In this document: piece after piece, positions 47,586 to 59,862 of the stretch
Layout: each line of letters begins with the position of its first letter
How positions within the stretch are numbered: position 1 is the stretch's first letter
NCBI GenBank assembly: GCA_904066235.2
Contig: CAJFCV020000004.1
Span: 8,742,001-8,806,000, forward strand
From: Bursaphelenchus xylophilus
Lineage: Eukaryota; Nematoda; Chromadorea; Rhabditida; Aphelenchoididae
Direction of reading: 5' to 3'
Length of the DNA: 64,000 nt
The notes under the pieces: generated by a model
Seen by the model: only the letters and a program-made list of their open reading frames with translations
Told to the model about the DNA's origin: nothing
Database searches by the model: none
Translations under genes and position numbers: made by a program

Positions 47586-50410
47586 TTACGCCTTTTGGAT
47601 ATGGCATCTTGATCTAGCCACCAAAGTGCTGCTTCGTGTTGTTGTCAAAATAATTCCCAGTCCGTTGTCGACGGTCTTAAAGTCGGACACCAGGACCGTA
47701 CACTGAGGGCCCTTCTGCGTCCTAAGTTCCTTGCACTCCAATGGTGACATACACAGATCTTCGGAGAGCTTCCGGCGGAGCTTTGTCACCCTGTAGCACT
47801 CGTAAAGTGCGGCGGCGTATGGCTTGGAGGTGGGTAAGCGCATAAAGGCCTGAAAGTGAGAATTTGAAAATTTCGGAAAAGGCAGTATTAAAGGCTGAAA
47901 AGTTTGTAAAAAATATTTTTTTTACAGAAACAGCCGCTACAATTGCCTTGTTTATTACAGGGTGCGGCAATTTTTCGGCCGGATTTGAATTGGCTATAAC
48001 TTTTTTAGTTTTTATCCGAATGTTAAAATTCTTTTTTTCCCTGAATCCTCAGACAACCCCATTTTGTTTAATACCAAATATGTTATATATACAGGGACCT
48101 AGTTCATAGTTATTGGCCTTTCGGTCGTTTTCTCTGCTTTTTTGGCGTGTGTGAAAATCGCCAGAAAAAATGACTTTTTTTACGAATTTTGTCGTAAAAA
48201 GTTTCATGCCTGTTCATGCCATGGAGAATACCGTTTCCACAAAAAATCAGCTATCTCCGCACAAAACTAGCGAAGATATAGCGAAAAAGTTTTTCTGTGT
48301 GATCCACTCATGTGCCCTCCTGACCGCAAAGAATCGTTGAATATCTTGGTCGCCCCTGAAAGGTGCGGGCTGAAACTTTCAGGAATTGATGTGTGGCCTA
48401 TGTGCGGCCCATGTGCAAAATTTAAAGAAAATCTGAGAGTCGCACTAGGGGTAATTCCATTGTCAGCTATAAAAATTAGAGCTTTTTCTTTGTCTCGAAT
48501 TTTTACTGTAGTCTAATGAACGGGTATAACATATTTGGTATTAAACAAAATGGGGTTGTCTATGAATTCAGGGAAAAAAAGAATTTTAACATTTGCCCAA
48601 AAACTAAAAAAGTTATGGCCAATTAAAATCCGGCCGAAAAATTGCCGCACCCTGTAAACTTACATCCAAAACAACCGGATTCTTGCTCAATTTTTCCATA
48701 AAGTCCACCTGAATTGAATCGTATTGTGACAGATTCATATACAAATTATATCGTCCCATCTGACTCCAATTATTTTCGTACATAGATTCTCTCAAATGGA
48801 CCGCATACGCATCTTGATAACCCAACTTGACATGCGTATAATTGCCTGCGTAATCATGGTCAAAGATGGGGAAGTGGATCAGCCCTTGTCGGAGTCGTTT
48901 TGGGATTACAATCGACTTGCCGTAATCCGCAATGGTCGTCACGTGAAGGTTGGAGACAATATCGCGAACGTTGTAATGTTGTGGGTTCTTGTCTGAAAAA
49001 TTTTGAGGAATAAACATTTCAGCGAAAATCTCTGCAACTTACGCAATTTCAGCTGTGTTGTGGCCCACATGAATTCGAAGGACGGGGCATTTGGGAATTT
49101 CTGGTGGTAAAATTGAACTTCCTGCAACAAATTCTCGAATCTACGCGGAATGATGACGTCATCAATATCGCCAAAAATGATGAAATCGGCCGCTTCTCTG
49201 TACTCGTACAGGCATTCCGTCTGGCTTGGCATCATATTCAGAGAATCCGTTTTGGCGTTTGGATCGTAGAGAAATTCGGGCTGAAAAATACTGTAGAAGC
49301 ATCTAATGCATCAATAAAATATACGAGTTATTTGCTAAAAAAGATATTTTTTGTAACAATATATGCTTAACAGTGGCTTACAACTCTTGGCAGAACTATT
49401 CCTTTCTTCAGTCGAACATAACCAAGCGTCTCATAATGCTTCAAAATTATGTGGAGTTGCTCAATTACGCTTATGATGGGGATGACGAACAAATCCATGC
49501 CATGGTGAAGGTACAATTCAAGCGAAGTCAGAGCGATCTGCCAGTTCTCGTAGTAGAACATTCGAGCAACACAGAACACCAGGGGGACCTTCTTCTTGAC
49601 TGCTGGTGTTATTGGAACCTAAAAGAAAATTATCTTATAGTACCATTAAAGCGACAGCTAAAATTTTACGAAATTGATACATATGTATAACCAATTGTAA
49701 GCAAAAAAATCTAGGCAACGTTTAAAAGATCAAGAGCCCTTACAATTCTATTTTCAAAATTCAAAAGTCTACCTTCAAAATCTCAGCGCCATCGCCAACA
49801 AGTTCGAGCCGCTCCGACGGTCGTTTGAAGTGACAATCCAAGAAATAATCCTTCCAAATACACGGTCTTGGGCCATTCATAAACTGCCATTCACCCACTA
49901 CAATGTCACCAAACTCATTGCGGCAGAAGATTGGAGGCGGACGACTTACAATGTCATTTCCTCGGTCATGAGTTGTAGCTAGCAGTCTAATGGTGTTTGT
50001 CGTATTGTCACTGAAAATCGAGGGTAAAATATAATTTTTCAAGATAGAATAAACTTTTTAGTCTTGTCAAATTTTTGGTCAAATTTGCAGTGGAGGTAGC
50101 TCAATAGTGGTGCTTCGAAATTTCTTGAAATTTTAGATATTTTTCCTAAACCAGCCACAACTTATTCTCGAAAAGATTACCTTTCAATCCCTCCAATATC
50201 AAAAGCGGATGACACAAAAATGTGCTGCGCAGGATCCCATTTACTGTCAAACACACTAAGTTGTTTGAGATTGTAGATCATCCGATTGATCTCAAGGTTT
50301 TGCTGACGTTGACTGATTAGCATGCATAATGAGAAAGTGACGGCAATAACCGCTGCTATTGTCCGTTTGACAGCCCTCGGTCGAAAGAACCCGGACCGAA
50401 TTGAGATCAT
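47586..50410 (-). CDS. glycosyltransferase family 92 (DUF23-type) type II membrane protein
   Basis: Predicted Golgi glycosyltransferase of GT92, a family expanded in nematodes; members such as C. elegans GALT-1 add galactose to core fucose of N-glycans, but the acceptor here is unknown. Exons 50410-50181, 50010-49773, 49618-49382, 49280-49043, 48992-48664 and 47849-47586; 1536 bases, 511 aa, in frame throughout. A short cytosolic basic start is followed by a membrane anchor (AAVIAVTFSLCMLI, about 19-32). The catalytic region begins near residue 157 (VFCVARMFYYENWQ) and has FGDIDDVIIPR with the DxD-like DIDD at 273-276, then PSFEFMWA. Cysteines in the last exon (LYECYRV, CMSPLECKEL) suggest disulphides. 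The start is 2 bases after TTTTCAG, a likely trans-splice site. The last intron carries a transposon. Confidence 0.9.
47958..48655. mobile_element. TA-flanked inverted-repeat element in GT92 intron
   Basis: 698 bases. Left CAGGGTGCGGCAATTTTTCG and its reverse complement at the right, with arms of about 150 bases each (blocks 'ccggattt.aattggc', 'aaaattctttttttccctga', 'accccattttgttta'). TA flanks both ends (47956-47957 and 48656-48657), typical of Tc1/mariner-type target sites. Between the arms is a copy of the dispersed repeat in plus orientation. The whole lies in the intron 47850-48663, and the right TIR almost touches the 5' splice site (8 bases). Confidence 0.8.
48130..48465 (+). repeat. 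dispersed repeat family, good copy nested in a transposon
   Basis: Blocks 'aaaaagtttcatgcctgtt', 'cctgaccgcaaagaatcgtt', 'gaatatcttggtcgcccctg', 'gtgcgggctgaaactttcag', 'gaattgatgtgtggcctatg', 'aaatctgagagtcgcacta' and 'ggggtaattcc'. One of the most complete copies. Confidence 0.6.
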
Positions 50411-51391
50411 AACTGAAAATTGAGAATCGACAAGAAAGAAGCATAGTGATAAGTAAAGTTTTGCAAGGCAGCGCGCCAAAGAAATTTGCGATCAAGCAAA
50501 GGTACGTGGCAAAACTTCTACGAAAAATCGGAAAATTTTGAAATATGAAAAAATCACAAGAATAGAGCTTGGCGAAGGTAGGACTAGCAGAATTGTAATG
50601 AAAATCAGCCCAAGAATGATGTGACATTCCTAGTTAACGATGCTTCTTCAAAACCCCAAAAAGTTTTTTCATTTTTTTGCTGCAGAAAAAAGTGCTGTGC
50701 CAAAAACGTTTTATATTGGCTTAATTTCCTCATTTCATGTGTTACCCTACGAAAAGTTCGTGGAATAACTTGAACTTTCATGGAATACCCTGTGGCTAGT
50801 CCTGAAGTCCCATGTGAAATTAACAAATAATCCTCAGATCACCTGCTAAAATATACTGCCGTTGTAAGATGCAGCTTTCATTACCTCAAAGTCAAAGCCC
50901 AAGATCTCTAAAACAGTTTCATGCCCTCCCCATAAAAATACTTGGAAAAGGAAATTTAGAAAAATTATTGAGTAAAAACGTCTGCAGGCAATTTTCCTCT
51001 GGAAGTTTATGAAAATGAAGAGGCTTTCGGGATGTTCCTCGGGATTTTCCGGTTTCCGCGACGTCTTCATTTTTATTTTCATTAGATTCGAATCAGCAAC
51101 TGTTGAGTCTTGTTTGTCGTCAACACGAATTCCTCGGCTAAATCGCATGGATTCGAATGAGATAAGCCCTTGAAATCTTTTTTAAGACCTCCTGGATCTA
51201 CTCCAATATCCGATTTTTCTGGTTATATCTGACTCGAGATAAGGTCACGCATGCTGCAATAAGTCCCACAAAAATGATGAAGAGATCGCATTTATTGCCA
51301 TTAGAATATCTTGAAAGACGTTGGAAATACTTGAAATTGAGAGATCTCCAAACAGAGAGCCAACAGAACCAATGGCGAGGTTTGAATGTGC
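50411..51391. other. intergenic, GT92 upstream and collagen 3' flank
   Basis: TTTATT at 51291-51296 (AATAAA, minus) is a likely collagen poly(A) signal. ORFs at 50605-51148 are unsupported. Confidence 0.45.
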
Positions 51392-52423
51392 TTAACGACG
51401 GCGAGTTCCGTCCTCGAAGAAGACGCCACCATCGATGGCGCAGTACTTGGGGCAGATACCCTTCTCTCCGCTCTGGCCTGGAGGTCCGGCTTGACCTGGC
51501 TGACCGGGCTGTCCGTCGTTTCCGGGTGGTCCTGGTGGGCCGGGTGGTCCCTTGGGTCCGGCAGGTCCTGGGCCAGCATCGGCTCCGGGCTGTCCTGGTG
51601 GGCCGGGTGGTCCAGCTGGTCCTTGCTCTCCGGGTGGTCCTGGTGGTCCGGGGACGATTGGCTCGCTGACGGCTGGGGCTCCTGGCTCTCCTGGGGCACC
51701 TGGCTGACCGGGCTGTCCTGGTGGTCCGGGTGGTCCCTTGGGTCCGGCTTCGCCTGGTGGAGCGTCGGTTCCTGGGTTTCCGGGCTGTCCTGGGGCTCCG
51801 GCGTCTCCGGGTGGTCCAGGTGGTCCTGGTGGGCCGGGTGGTCCAGCTGGGCAGGGTTTGCATGGTGGTGGGGTGACTGGCTCACAAGGCTGAGCTGGTG
51901 GCTTTCCTGGGTTTCCGGGGAGACCGGGAGCTCCTGGCTTTCCGGGCTTTCCTGGCTTACCGGGAGTACCGGCTGGACCTGGAGGACCGGGCAAGCAGCA
52001 GTTGTCGCAGCTTCCTCCAGCAGCAGCGGCTCCGCCGTTGGCGGCGGCTGGGCCTCCGCCAACTCCAGCGCCCTCTCCGTAGCCGGATTGACGGGCGGTT
52101 CTGTTGGAGGCGGGGGTGTTTCTCATCTGGTTGACTTCGGTCCAGATGTTCTTAGCAGATCCCTGAAGAAGAATGAGTCATCAATCGTCTGATAAAAGCA
52201 AATGAGGATAAACGATCGCAAAAATCAGCCAGCAGAGAAAAGTTAGAAGCCTTCAACTCACTTTGCAGTAGACAATTTCGTTGTGCATTTGCCGACGAAC
52301 CGAGTGCACATAGTTGTAGACCATGGGCAAGGTAACGCACACCGAGAGCACGGCCACAACCGAGAAAGTGACAGCCGAGTAGGCGACAAAGCGGTAAGCC
52401 TTAAGGCGGTTTTCAACCTCCAT
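51392..52423 (-). CDS. nematode cuticle collagen
   Basis: Secreted structural collagen of the cuticle, made by the epidermis at moults. Exons 52423-52262 and 52162-51392, phase 0, 933 bases, 310 aa. N-terminal nematode cuticle collagen domain with a membrane/signal segment (residues about 14-36), then WTEVNQM and a subtilisin-type cleavage site RTAR (75-78). An Ala/Gly linker and CDNCC lead into Gly-X-Y blocks (PGPPGPAG..., PGKPGKPG..., AGPPGPPG...) interrupted by a Cys-containing [14 protein letters not shown] spacer and shorter breaks. The C-terminus [17 protein letters not shown] is the conserved end of a common nematode cuticle collagen group. The large overlapping plus-strand ORFs are antisense shadows of the repeats. 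TTTATAAG at 52493-52486 is the likely TATA box. Which named collagen it matches cannot be told. Confidence 0.95.
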
Positions 52424-52485
52424 GTTGAGTTTAGAGTGCTTTGGACAGACGCCGCTGCACTGACTTTCCCTTCCTCAAGTTATCG

Positions 52486-52493
52486 CTTATAAA
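52486..52493 (-). promoter_or_regulatory. TATA-like box of collagen gene
   Basis: TTTATAAG on the minus strand, 63-70 bases upstream of the collagen ATG. Confidence 0.45.
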
Positions 52494-55262
52494 CCCCCAA
52501 GGCAAACGCATTCCGTGCGCACGTCAAGGTGAAAAGGCGTTGGGGAAGGTTGAAACTCGTTTCCTCACACTTTTTCGCACTTTTCGAGAGTTTTTCCAAA
52601 ACTTTCATCCTTGTCCGAGCTGTGACGGCGACTCTGTTTTTTCTCCACCGACCCCGCGTAATAAATGGGCTATCATCTCTCACCTTTTTCCTCGCGCAGT
52701 AATCCTCCCTTGTTTCCTCATTCCTGTCTTTCGCCGGCCCGATGTTATCGAACCGAGAGTTCCACCTGATGTGAAATCCATCCTTTGTTGTAATATTTGC
52801 GAGCTGGTAATGTCAACAAAGAGCGAGTGCAATGTGTAATCTTGCAGGGTTTGGAGGAAAATTGCAACAATTCGAGTTTTGCAAAACTCTTGAGTTTTTT
52901 GGGGATTTTTGCTGTTAAAACGGCAAAAACCAGTCTCCCATACCAAGTGTAACGTTTTTAGCTTTCTGAAACTTTGGCCAGGTTAAGATTTCCACCGTAA
53001 AATCAACCGATTTTGAGAGTCATTGGCAACATACATATTTTTCTATTCAACGCTCTAAAAATTCTGTTCTCTCTCGGATAAAACTTTAATCGTGTAAAAA
53101 TTTCAAAATGTTGATGACTTTATATGTCTTATGTACCGTGCACATGCAATTTTTAAAGTGGATCGACCATTTTTGGAGTATTCTACTATTAGGATTCTTT
53201 CGATTTATGACTCAAAGGTAAAATTTATGACATCATTTGACCCGGACATCATCTTTTTTCCATTACGTCAATTCCTTTGACCTAAACTTCAAAATTTAAC
53301 TATAATCTCCTCAAAGAAGATTTTCTCAGCACTTGCCAACCCAACACTTAACACCAAACTATTCGCAGCCCCACCCAAATTAATTGACTTGTGCTTGTAT
53401 TCAGTTCAAAACTTAGTGTATATTCTGTGTTTTTCATCCTCATTTTTTATGATACACATCATTTCCGTCTCAAAAATCTCCAAACAGATCCATAAAATCT
53501 TTTTATGCGCCCATGTGGGTGTTTTATAGTAATTTCGGAAAAAATCGTAATTAAATTTGATGAGAACTGATAAGAGTTCCACTAATTCGTCAGTAGTTTT
53601 TTGTGTTTTTTTTTTTGATATGGGAGACTAAAAATGGATGTATTTTTTTGGGGTTTTTGACGAAAGAAGAAGGTAAAATTTTTTTTTAAAATTTTTGCGA
53701 GAGACCCTCAGAATTCAAAATTCAAAAAAAAAAAAAAAAAAATAAAACAAAATAAAAAAAAAAATTGAAAGGTCCCTTGAAAATTTTATGAATTTTTCTT
53801 TCCTTTTCCAAAATTTTCCGCGAAAAAATCGAGCGAAAGAATAAAAAATCCCGCAAAAAACAGCCGGCTTTCGCTTTTTTTCTTCAATTCCCTCCGTTTT
53901 CGTCCACCGAAAAGCCCCCCACTTCCAACCATTCGCTTGCAGCCGGGCGTCGTGGCGGGCGCTTGTAAACCAAGTTTCTGGGTGGCTGAGTTCGGCGGCG
54001 CGGTGCGGTGGCGGGTCAACGGTCCTGTCGCGGTGCTGCTGTAGACCGAGTGTCCGTATCAAGGGCGGCGTCGACAAGGGATGGCGGCCGAAGGGCTGCG
54101 ATTGCTGGTCGGTTAAAGAGAGAAGCACCGGCCCAGGCCCCACAGGGAGCAAGCCAAATTCTCCGCGCCGTTACAGTGAACGGATGGCGCTCGCGAGGCA
54201 CACTCGGCAGGCTGCCGTCACGGTGTCGTCACTCGAATTTTTGCAATTTTTGGATTTGCAAATTGAAGGCGGATAGAGGAAGCGTTCTTTTTGTCACGCT
54301 TTTTGAGTTTGAAAACCCTCAGGAATTGTTGAGTTCCGTCTTAATTAGGTTGGCTTTTGGGACTAGTGGTCCACTGACTTTTTTATGGAATAAACATTTC
54401 CTCTGACATATAATGTCAAATTTCTATGACTTTTCTTGAACCTCTAGAACTCCCTCATCTCTCAACATGGTTCTCAAATACGTAATGCAATCACCATTGT
54501 CTTAATCAACTCCAAATCTTGTCTTCCCCCGGCCAATCCCTGAAATCTATTGCAAACACACACGATACAACTTCCAACCCTCTAATCCTCCTACCCTTCA
54601 AACTCCCCACAGTCTAAGCTTCACATGGCCTTCCAGACCTCGGTTCTTATCACCGCAACGGGCTTTGTTTTGTGCGACAATCCCGTGTTGTGATAGGAGG
54701 CCACAAGCTATAGTGGAAAGCTCCGCTTACAAATCTTTCCGGGTGTTTCTTTGAAAAACGAAACCTATGATGATAAACGAGCGGGTTGATTATGTGAAAC
54801 TTTATTCGGAATTATACGGGAAAAGTATGCATGATTTGGAGAAGAGAAAAATATGAGATTTCGAATGCTTACCAGTAGGATTAAAGGATGTTGATAACGG
54901 GAAAATAAACAGAAAATAATAAGGAAAAGAGCGGAAAATACTCGTATAAGATTGGAAATTGAAAAAGTTGACATTATGTAGTGTGTACTCGGAGAAAATT
55001 ACAATCAAAATTGGAAAAAAGAAAGTCATGGGAATTGATTGAAATTCGGCAAATATTGAAAGGACACTTTGACAAGCTTTTTTTGAAAAAATTTAAACCG
55101 CGTTTTGCAGAAATAACCGAGTTATGGCATTTTTAAGATCAAAAAATTTCGTTTTCTAAACTCTGCGAAATTGATGAAGAGAGTGGAAAAAATTAAAATA
55201 AAATATTTGTGACTAATCCTCAAGGTATTTTAAGACCGGCTACTGTCGAAAAAGTACAGTAT
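52494..55262. other. intergenic with a GC-rich island
   Basis: Mostly AT-rich with a long A tract at 53718-53765. A GC-rich island lies at about 53930-54235 (separate entry). ORFs here (52441-52839, 53715-54152 minus, 54008-54406) have no known domain. Confidence 0.4.
53930..54235. other. GC- and CpG-rich island of unknown role
   Basis: About 300 bases of clearly higher GC and CpG content than the surroundings (blocks such as ggcggcgcggtgcggtggcg), directly beside a poly(A)/AT-rich tract. Open frames exist on both strands, but none has a recognisable domain. It could be a promoter or first exon, a diverged coding remnant or a foreign insertion. Confidence 0.35.
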
Positions 55263-58186
55263 CTACCATCTTCTCTCCAATCTGCACCGATAAAGCTCGG
55301 TGTCCGTCGAGTTTCCGCTGGTTTTCCGGAGTGTTGGCAACTCTTTTCCCGGCAGGATTGTGTACCGATTAAACAGGTTGGCAGTGATCAAAAACAGCTC
55401 CATTTTGGCCAAGGACTCGCCGATGCACATTCGTCGGCCCAGAGAGAATGGGATGAATTCGGAGGGGTTTTTGAGGTTTTGGTTTTCGTCGATGAATCGA
55501 GAAGGGTTGAAGCGCTGAGGCTCGGGGAAAACCTGAAAAAAGATGACTTGAAAAATTGTAATTTTTGTGCATCCTAACGTTGGTTAAATTTATGAAAATT
55601 TGAATATCCAAATTAAGATATTCAAATCCCAAAAAAATGTGTTAATTGTCCAGAATATAACCTTAAATTTTTCCCTTCAGAAAACTCAAAAATCTTACTT
55701 TTTCGTCCTGCATGATCACCGATACTTGCGGCAGGACCACAGTCCCTTTTTTGATCAAATATCCCTCAATTTCAATGTCCTCCTCCGCCACTCTTGTCAG
55801 GTTTTGTCCCAGCAAATTCGCACATCGCAATGCTTCCATCACAACAGCGTTGACGTAGGACAACAACGGCTTCTCGGCGATAGTAATCATTTTGTCCGAG
55901 CCGATGATCTGATCCAACTCTTCGTGGATTCTCTGCTGCACTTCTGGGTGTCGCAAAACAAAGGCAATTGTCCAGGTTATCGTCAGACTGGTGGTCTCCT
56001 GTCCCGCCACCCACAAGTTGAAGCACATGGATTTTAATTGGGCCAGGCTGAAGTCATTTTGTGTGGGATCCACTTCGTCCAAGCGCCTCTTCTCCTTCAG
56101 AAATGCGTCGATAAAATCGGTGGCCTCGAAGTCGTCGGTGTACTCGTTCTCCTCCAGATGCTTCTCAATTTGCTCCCCCATAAAGTCGAGGATCTCGGCG
56201 TAAATTGCGGCCCCCTCTTTGCCCGCATTCGAGAGGAACGAAAGATTCAGAATCCAGGGGTAGGAGAAGATCAAGTTGCTCCAAAGATTGGTCGAGACAC
56301 TCGACACTCGCGCGGTCTGCTCTTTTATGTGGAGAAGACGCTTTTCCGAGGCCTGAAATTTGAATATTTTATAAGGTTTTCGAAAAATTGATGGGTGAGT
56401 GACATTTTATACGAAGAAATTTTTTTTGGTGAGAAAATTGCAAAAAAGCTATAGATTCCTTAAAAGATCGCTAAAATGTGTTTAAAATACGTTGTACTAA
56501 GTTGTGAGTAGTTCAAAAAAAAAAATTAAAATTCTACAAATTTTACCTTGGTGTTGGCCTTGTATCCGCAGATGATCTGACTAATAAGAGAGCCAACTGC
56601 CAAATCAGTGTGTTTGTAAAGCTGCATTTCGTCGGTTCCGGCATCCAAATCCGCATTAATCTTGCTGAACATTCGCTGGATTTCGGTGATAATCTGAAAA
56701 AAATAAAAAACTATTTTTCGATTAAATTTTTTTTTATTTTTCCTTTTTTATTTCCCAAGTTTTTCTATTCCTCTAAAATTTTTTTCAATCTAGGCCTCTG
56801 ACCTCCATACTCCATTTTAGAAAAGTTTCTTCCCCCAAAAGCACGGACCGAATACAAACCTCAAGCTCAAAAATAGAACGAAAAGACAATCGTCTTGCGG
56901 GATCTTTTGATTGACGTCAACCTCCACATAATCCACTCTTAGAAGGGCCTTATCAAAGAAGGGACGACTGGACGTTTGCCTTTTGCCTACGGTAGGTTGT
57001 ACTAGTGTCGTAAAAAACGGAAAGGTTTTTTCGCTAAGAGTGCGTCGCGTGATGACAAAAAATTTGCAAAAAAAATCATACGGTAGAAAAAATGATACGG
57101 TAGAAATCTCAGTTGTACCTACAAAAGGCGAGCTAAAAAATTTTGGAATTTAATTTGTGGCCTATTTAGGATCAATTGGCAAAAATTGTCAAAATTTTTC
57201 CTCCGCTTTTTTTTCCGGATGCATTCGCCCAATAAAATCGATAATGATCGAAAATTAAATTCCTCAATACAATTAATTACGATTAATATTTACCATCCGG
57301 GCGTCGGCTTATCACACTTTTTTTTATGGGCTTCTTTGAAAGTTGCATGTTCAACCGGAACAACCCACACATCGTGATAAAGGTCAATTAGCGCTTAGTA
57401 AGCGTGTGACTCAGACTTATCATTTTTCAGCAAAAAAGTTTTTTGGAAAAAATGGAATCTTTTTGAATGAAAATGTGTTCGTAGAGGCACTCCTAGTAAG
57501 ATTTGGAAATTTGAAAAGGGTTTTTTCATTGTGTCTGGAAAGAAAAAATTTATTTTGAAAATTGTTTTTATGACCGGAAATTCTGAAAATCATTAATTTT
57601 TAAAGGCCCATTATCCCCATGCTGTACAAAAAAACCCCTTTAAATATTGCAGCACACAAAAAAAATTTCAAAAAGTCTCAATCTTGTCTCTAAAAATACC
57701 AAAATATACTTTTTATTCCCTTCCCACCCCTATCCCCTCCAAAAAACCCCAAAATCTTACATTTTGCTCAATCTGTCGTGTTCCAAATCCGAAGTGCTTG
57801 AACGCCGCCACCGCAAACTTCCTCTGTTTCTGTGGCACCTCAATAGGCGTCTGGATTTTGTCCTCATTTCCCAGGTACTTCAACAAGAACCTCGAGTCCA
57901 AGCGGTTCTCGAAATTCCCGCCATTTTTCACGAAAACCTTGTGCGCCAATGAGTGATCGTTGATGGCGACGAAGGGAAGATCGCCCATCCAGTAGGTGTA
58001 GATGGCGCCGTACCGCTTTCGCCACTGCAGGAATTTGTTTTCCCATCGTTCCTGACGCCAGAGGGAGAGAAGATTGCCGAAAATGGGAAGAGGGATAGGT
58101 CCGGGCGGAAGATGTCGGCGTTTCAAGTAGAATTGGTTGAGCAAATAGTAGAGCAGGCCGATTGTTAGAGCCAGTACCGCTAGCAT
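55263..58186 (-). CDS. cytochrome P450 (CYP2-clan type), gene 2
   Basis: Paralogue of the P450 at 22419-25105. Exons 58186-57761, 56693-56547, 56352-55699 and 55532-55263, all phase 0, 1497 bases, 498 aa. N-terminal anchor (MLAVLALTIGLLYYLL), hinge LPPGPIPLPIFGN, I-helix AGQETTS, K-helix ExxR as EALR, PEPQRFNPSRF, and haem loop FSLGRRMCIG with Cys445: a complete set of functional residues. The first and last introns sit at the same positions as in gene 1. The middle intron differs: here after codon 191, in gene 1 after codon 310. Intron 1 (57760-56694) is 1067 bases and holds a repeat fragment. The upstream ATG 58252 in the same frame is possible, but 58186 begins right before the membrane anchor. 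Confidence 0.94.
57020..57165 (+). repeat. dispersed repeat family fragment in P450 gene 2 intron
   Basis: 'gtagaaatctcagttgta', 'caaaaggcgagctaaaaaat', 'gtggcctatttagg' recall the 3' half of the family. Diverged. Confidence 0.3.
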
Positions 58187-59862
58187 TTTGAATATCCCGG
58201 GAAGTGAAGCGAGTAAAAGTGGATAGTCGCAATTATCGGCGATTTTTTTCAAAAACTTGAGTCTTTTTTCAATTTTCAGTAGAAAAATTCGATTTTCAGC
58301 GATTTCAAGTCAAAACTAGCAATCTCAGATTGCAACTTAGCAGTAGAATCGCAGAACAAAGCCTTTTAAGGTCAGTGGAGCTGGGAGAATATCGAAAAAT
58401 TAATTCGCAACCGCCCTTTTCACACATTTCTCATCATTCTTGCTCGAGCTTTTATAGTACTCGTCCTTATCAATTCCTCACTCCCCACCTCAACAAGAAA
58501 TCTTTTCCACCCCGCGGGATGATGACGTTGGGCGGCTGAGGTGAGGGTGTTACAAGCCTGGGCCTTCGCCTTATCGCCGTCCGTTCCGGAACGAAACCGC
58601 AAAGCGGTTTTTCGTTAGGGCTGAGCCGCCTTCGGATTGGCGGCGATTAGTTCGCCGGGGTTAAGCCCGAATTGACGTACATTCGACGAGGTGATTGGCT
58701 TAATCAGCTAAGCGGCGTGTAGGGGTCGCGATTAGCGTTTGGAGTTTCCGAACCGATCGTTGAGTTGTTAAACGTCAGGTCGAATGATGTCAGATGGGCG
58801 GAGTGCCTTGTGAGCCATGGGATTACTGTAGGCGCAAGAGGGTGGGTTCGTAAAGGAGGCACTTGCAACAATGAATCTTTTGAGCGCCTGCACGGTAAAT
58901 GGGGCCAATGTTTAGAGCGCAGAGGAGGGACGGCCGCCAGATTTACATCTATGTTCAACTTTAACGATTTTTAGATACCCAGCGAACTGCTCTTGCTACA
59001 AAGCCAAAATTTCTTTCAAATTTTTAGCAATTAATCCAAATAGTCCACGTATCATAGCTTGAAAGTTTTATCCTGGTTTCTGCATCCACAACGTTGATAT
59101 TTAACCACCCTTGACACAGGGGCGCTGTTCGGAGGAAACGCTTTTTTGTTAAAATATTCTTCCGATTTTTTGGTGGGAGAGGTTGACTTTTTTGCAACGA
59201 AATTGTTCGAATAAAACGCCTCTAAAAATCTCAAAATTTTTTTGGATTTTTTAGGTTCTGCGATCGAACAATCTCGATTATTCTCTTCAAAAAGGCGCGT
59301 TATAAATCTTAAATATACCTTAGCGACTAACTGGGACTGTAGCCATACATAGTTTGCTTCAAATTTTATCAAAATCTGCACTTGGCTGCCATAGAAATTT
59401 TGGGTTTGATCACGTTTTTTTGCAGCACTTTACTCGTTTGATAAGCACAAAGCGTTGGATATGCGTTTAACAAGGCTTGTCTAAAGAGCTTACGCCTTCA
59501 CGAACCCTTTTTTATCACTCTTTAAGCGTCGTGTTATAGTCGATTTCAAGTAAACAATGCGGAATTACCGTACAAAACAATGAGCAAAACTGTCGTCTAC
59601 GCAATTATACGGCTTATAAGGCGCGAGCCAATGCGTCAAGTTGAAGGATTATGGATTTTCTTGGCTGGCTTTTGATCGTGCAGAAACTTTTCTGTGACTT
59701 TGTTGGGACGTGTATTCATTTTTAAAGATTTGCCATCATCAACGAGAGGCAAAAAATGATTCTTCAATGCATCCTCTTGTGTTCTGTTGGGGTTTGTTGA
59801 ATATATTACCTTAGATAAAAAAAATTACATCTATCGTATATTTAGCCCACTACCGTTAATGT
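58187..59862. other. P450 gene 2 upstream region, no gene recognised
   Basis: A GC-richer stretch at about 58500-58960 (CpG-containing) contains no supported ORF. ORF 59052-59381 (109 aa, minus, basic) has no family. Nothing else seen. Confidence 0.35.

Noticed and set aside
51301..52062. 253-codon minus-strand ORF rich in Pro, Gln and His
   Set aside because: Alternative frame of the same collagen exon.
51386..52192. 268-codon plus-strand ORF rich in Trp, Ser and Gly
   Set aside because: Antisense frame of the Gly-Pro-Pro repeats of the collagen gene.
53715..54152. 145-codon ORF in the GC-rich island
   Set aside because: Ends in a low-complexity Phe run from the A tract; no domain; open frames on both strands are expected from the composition.
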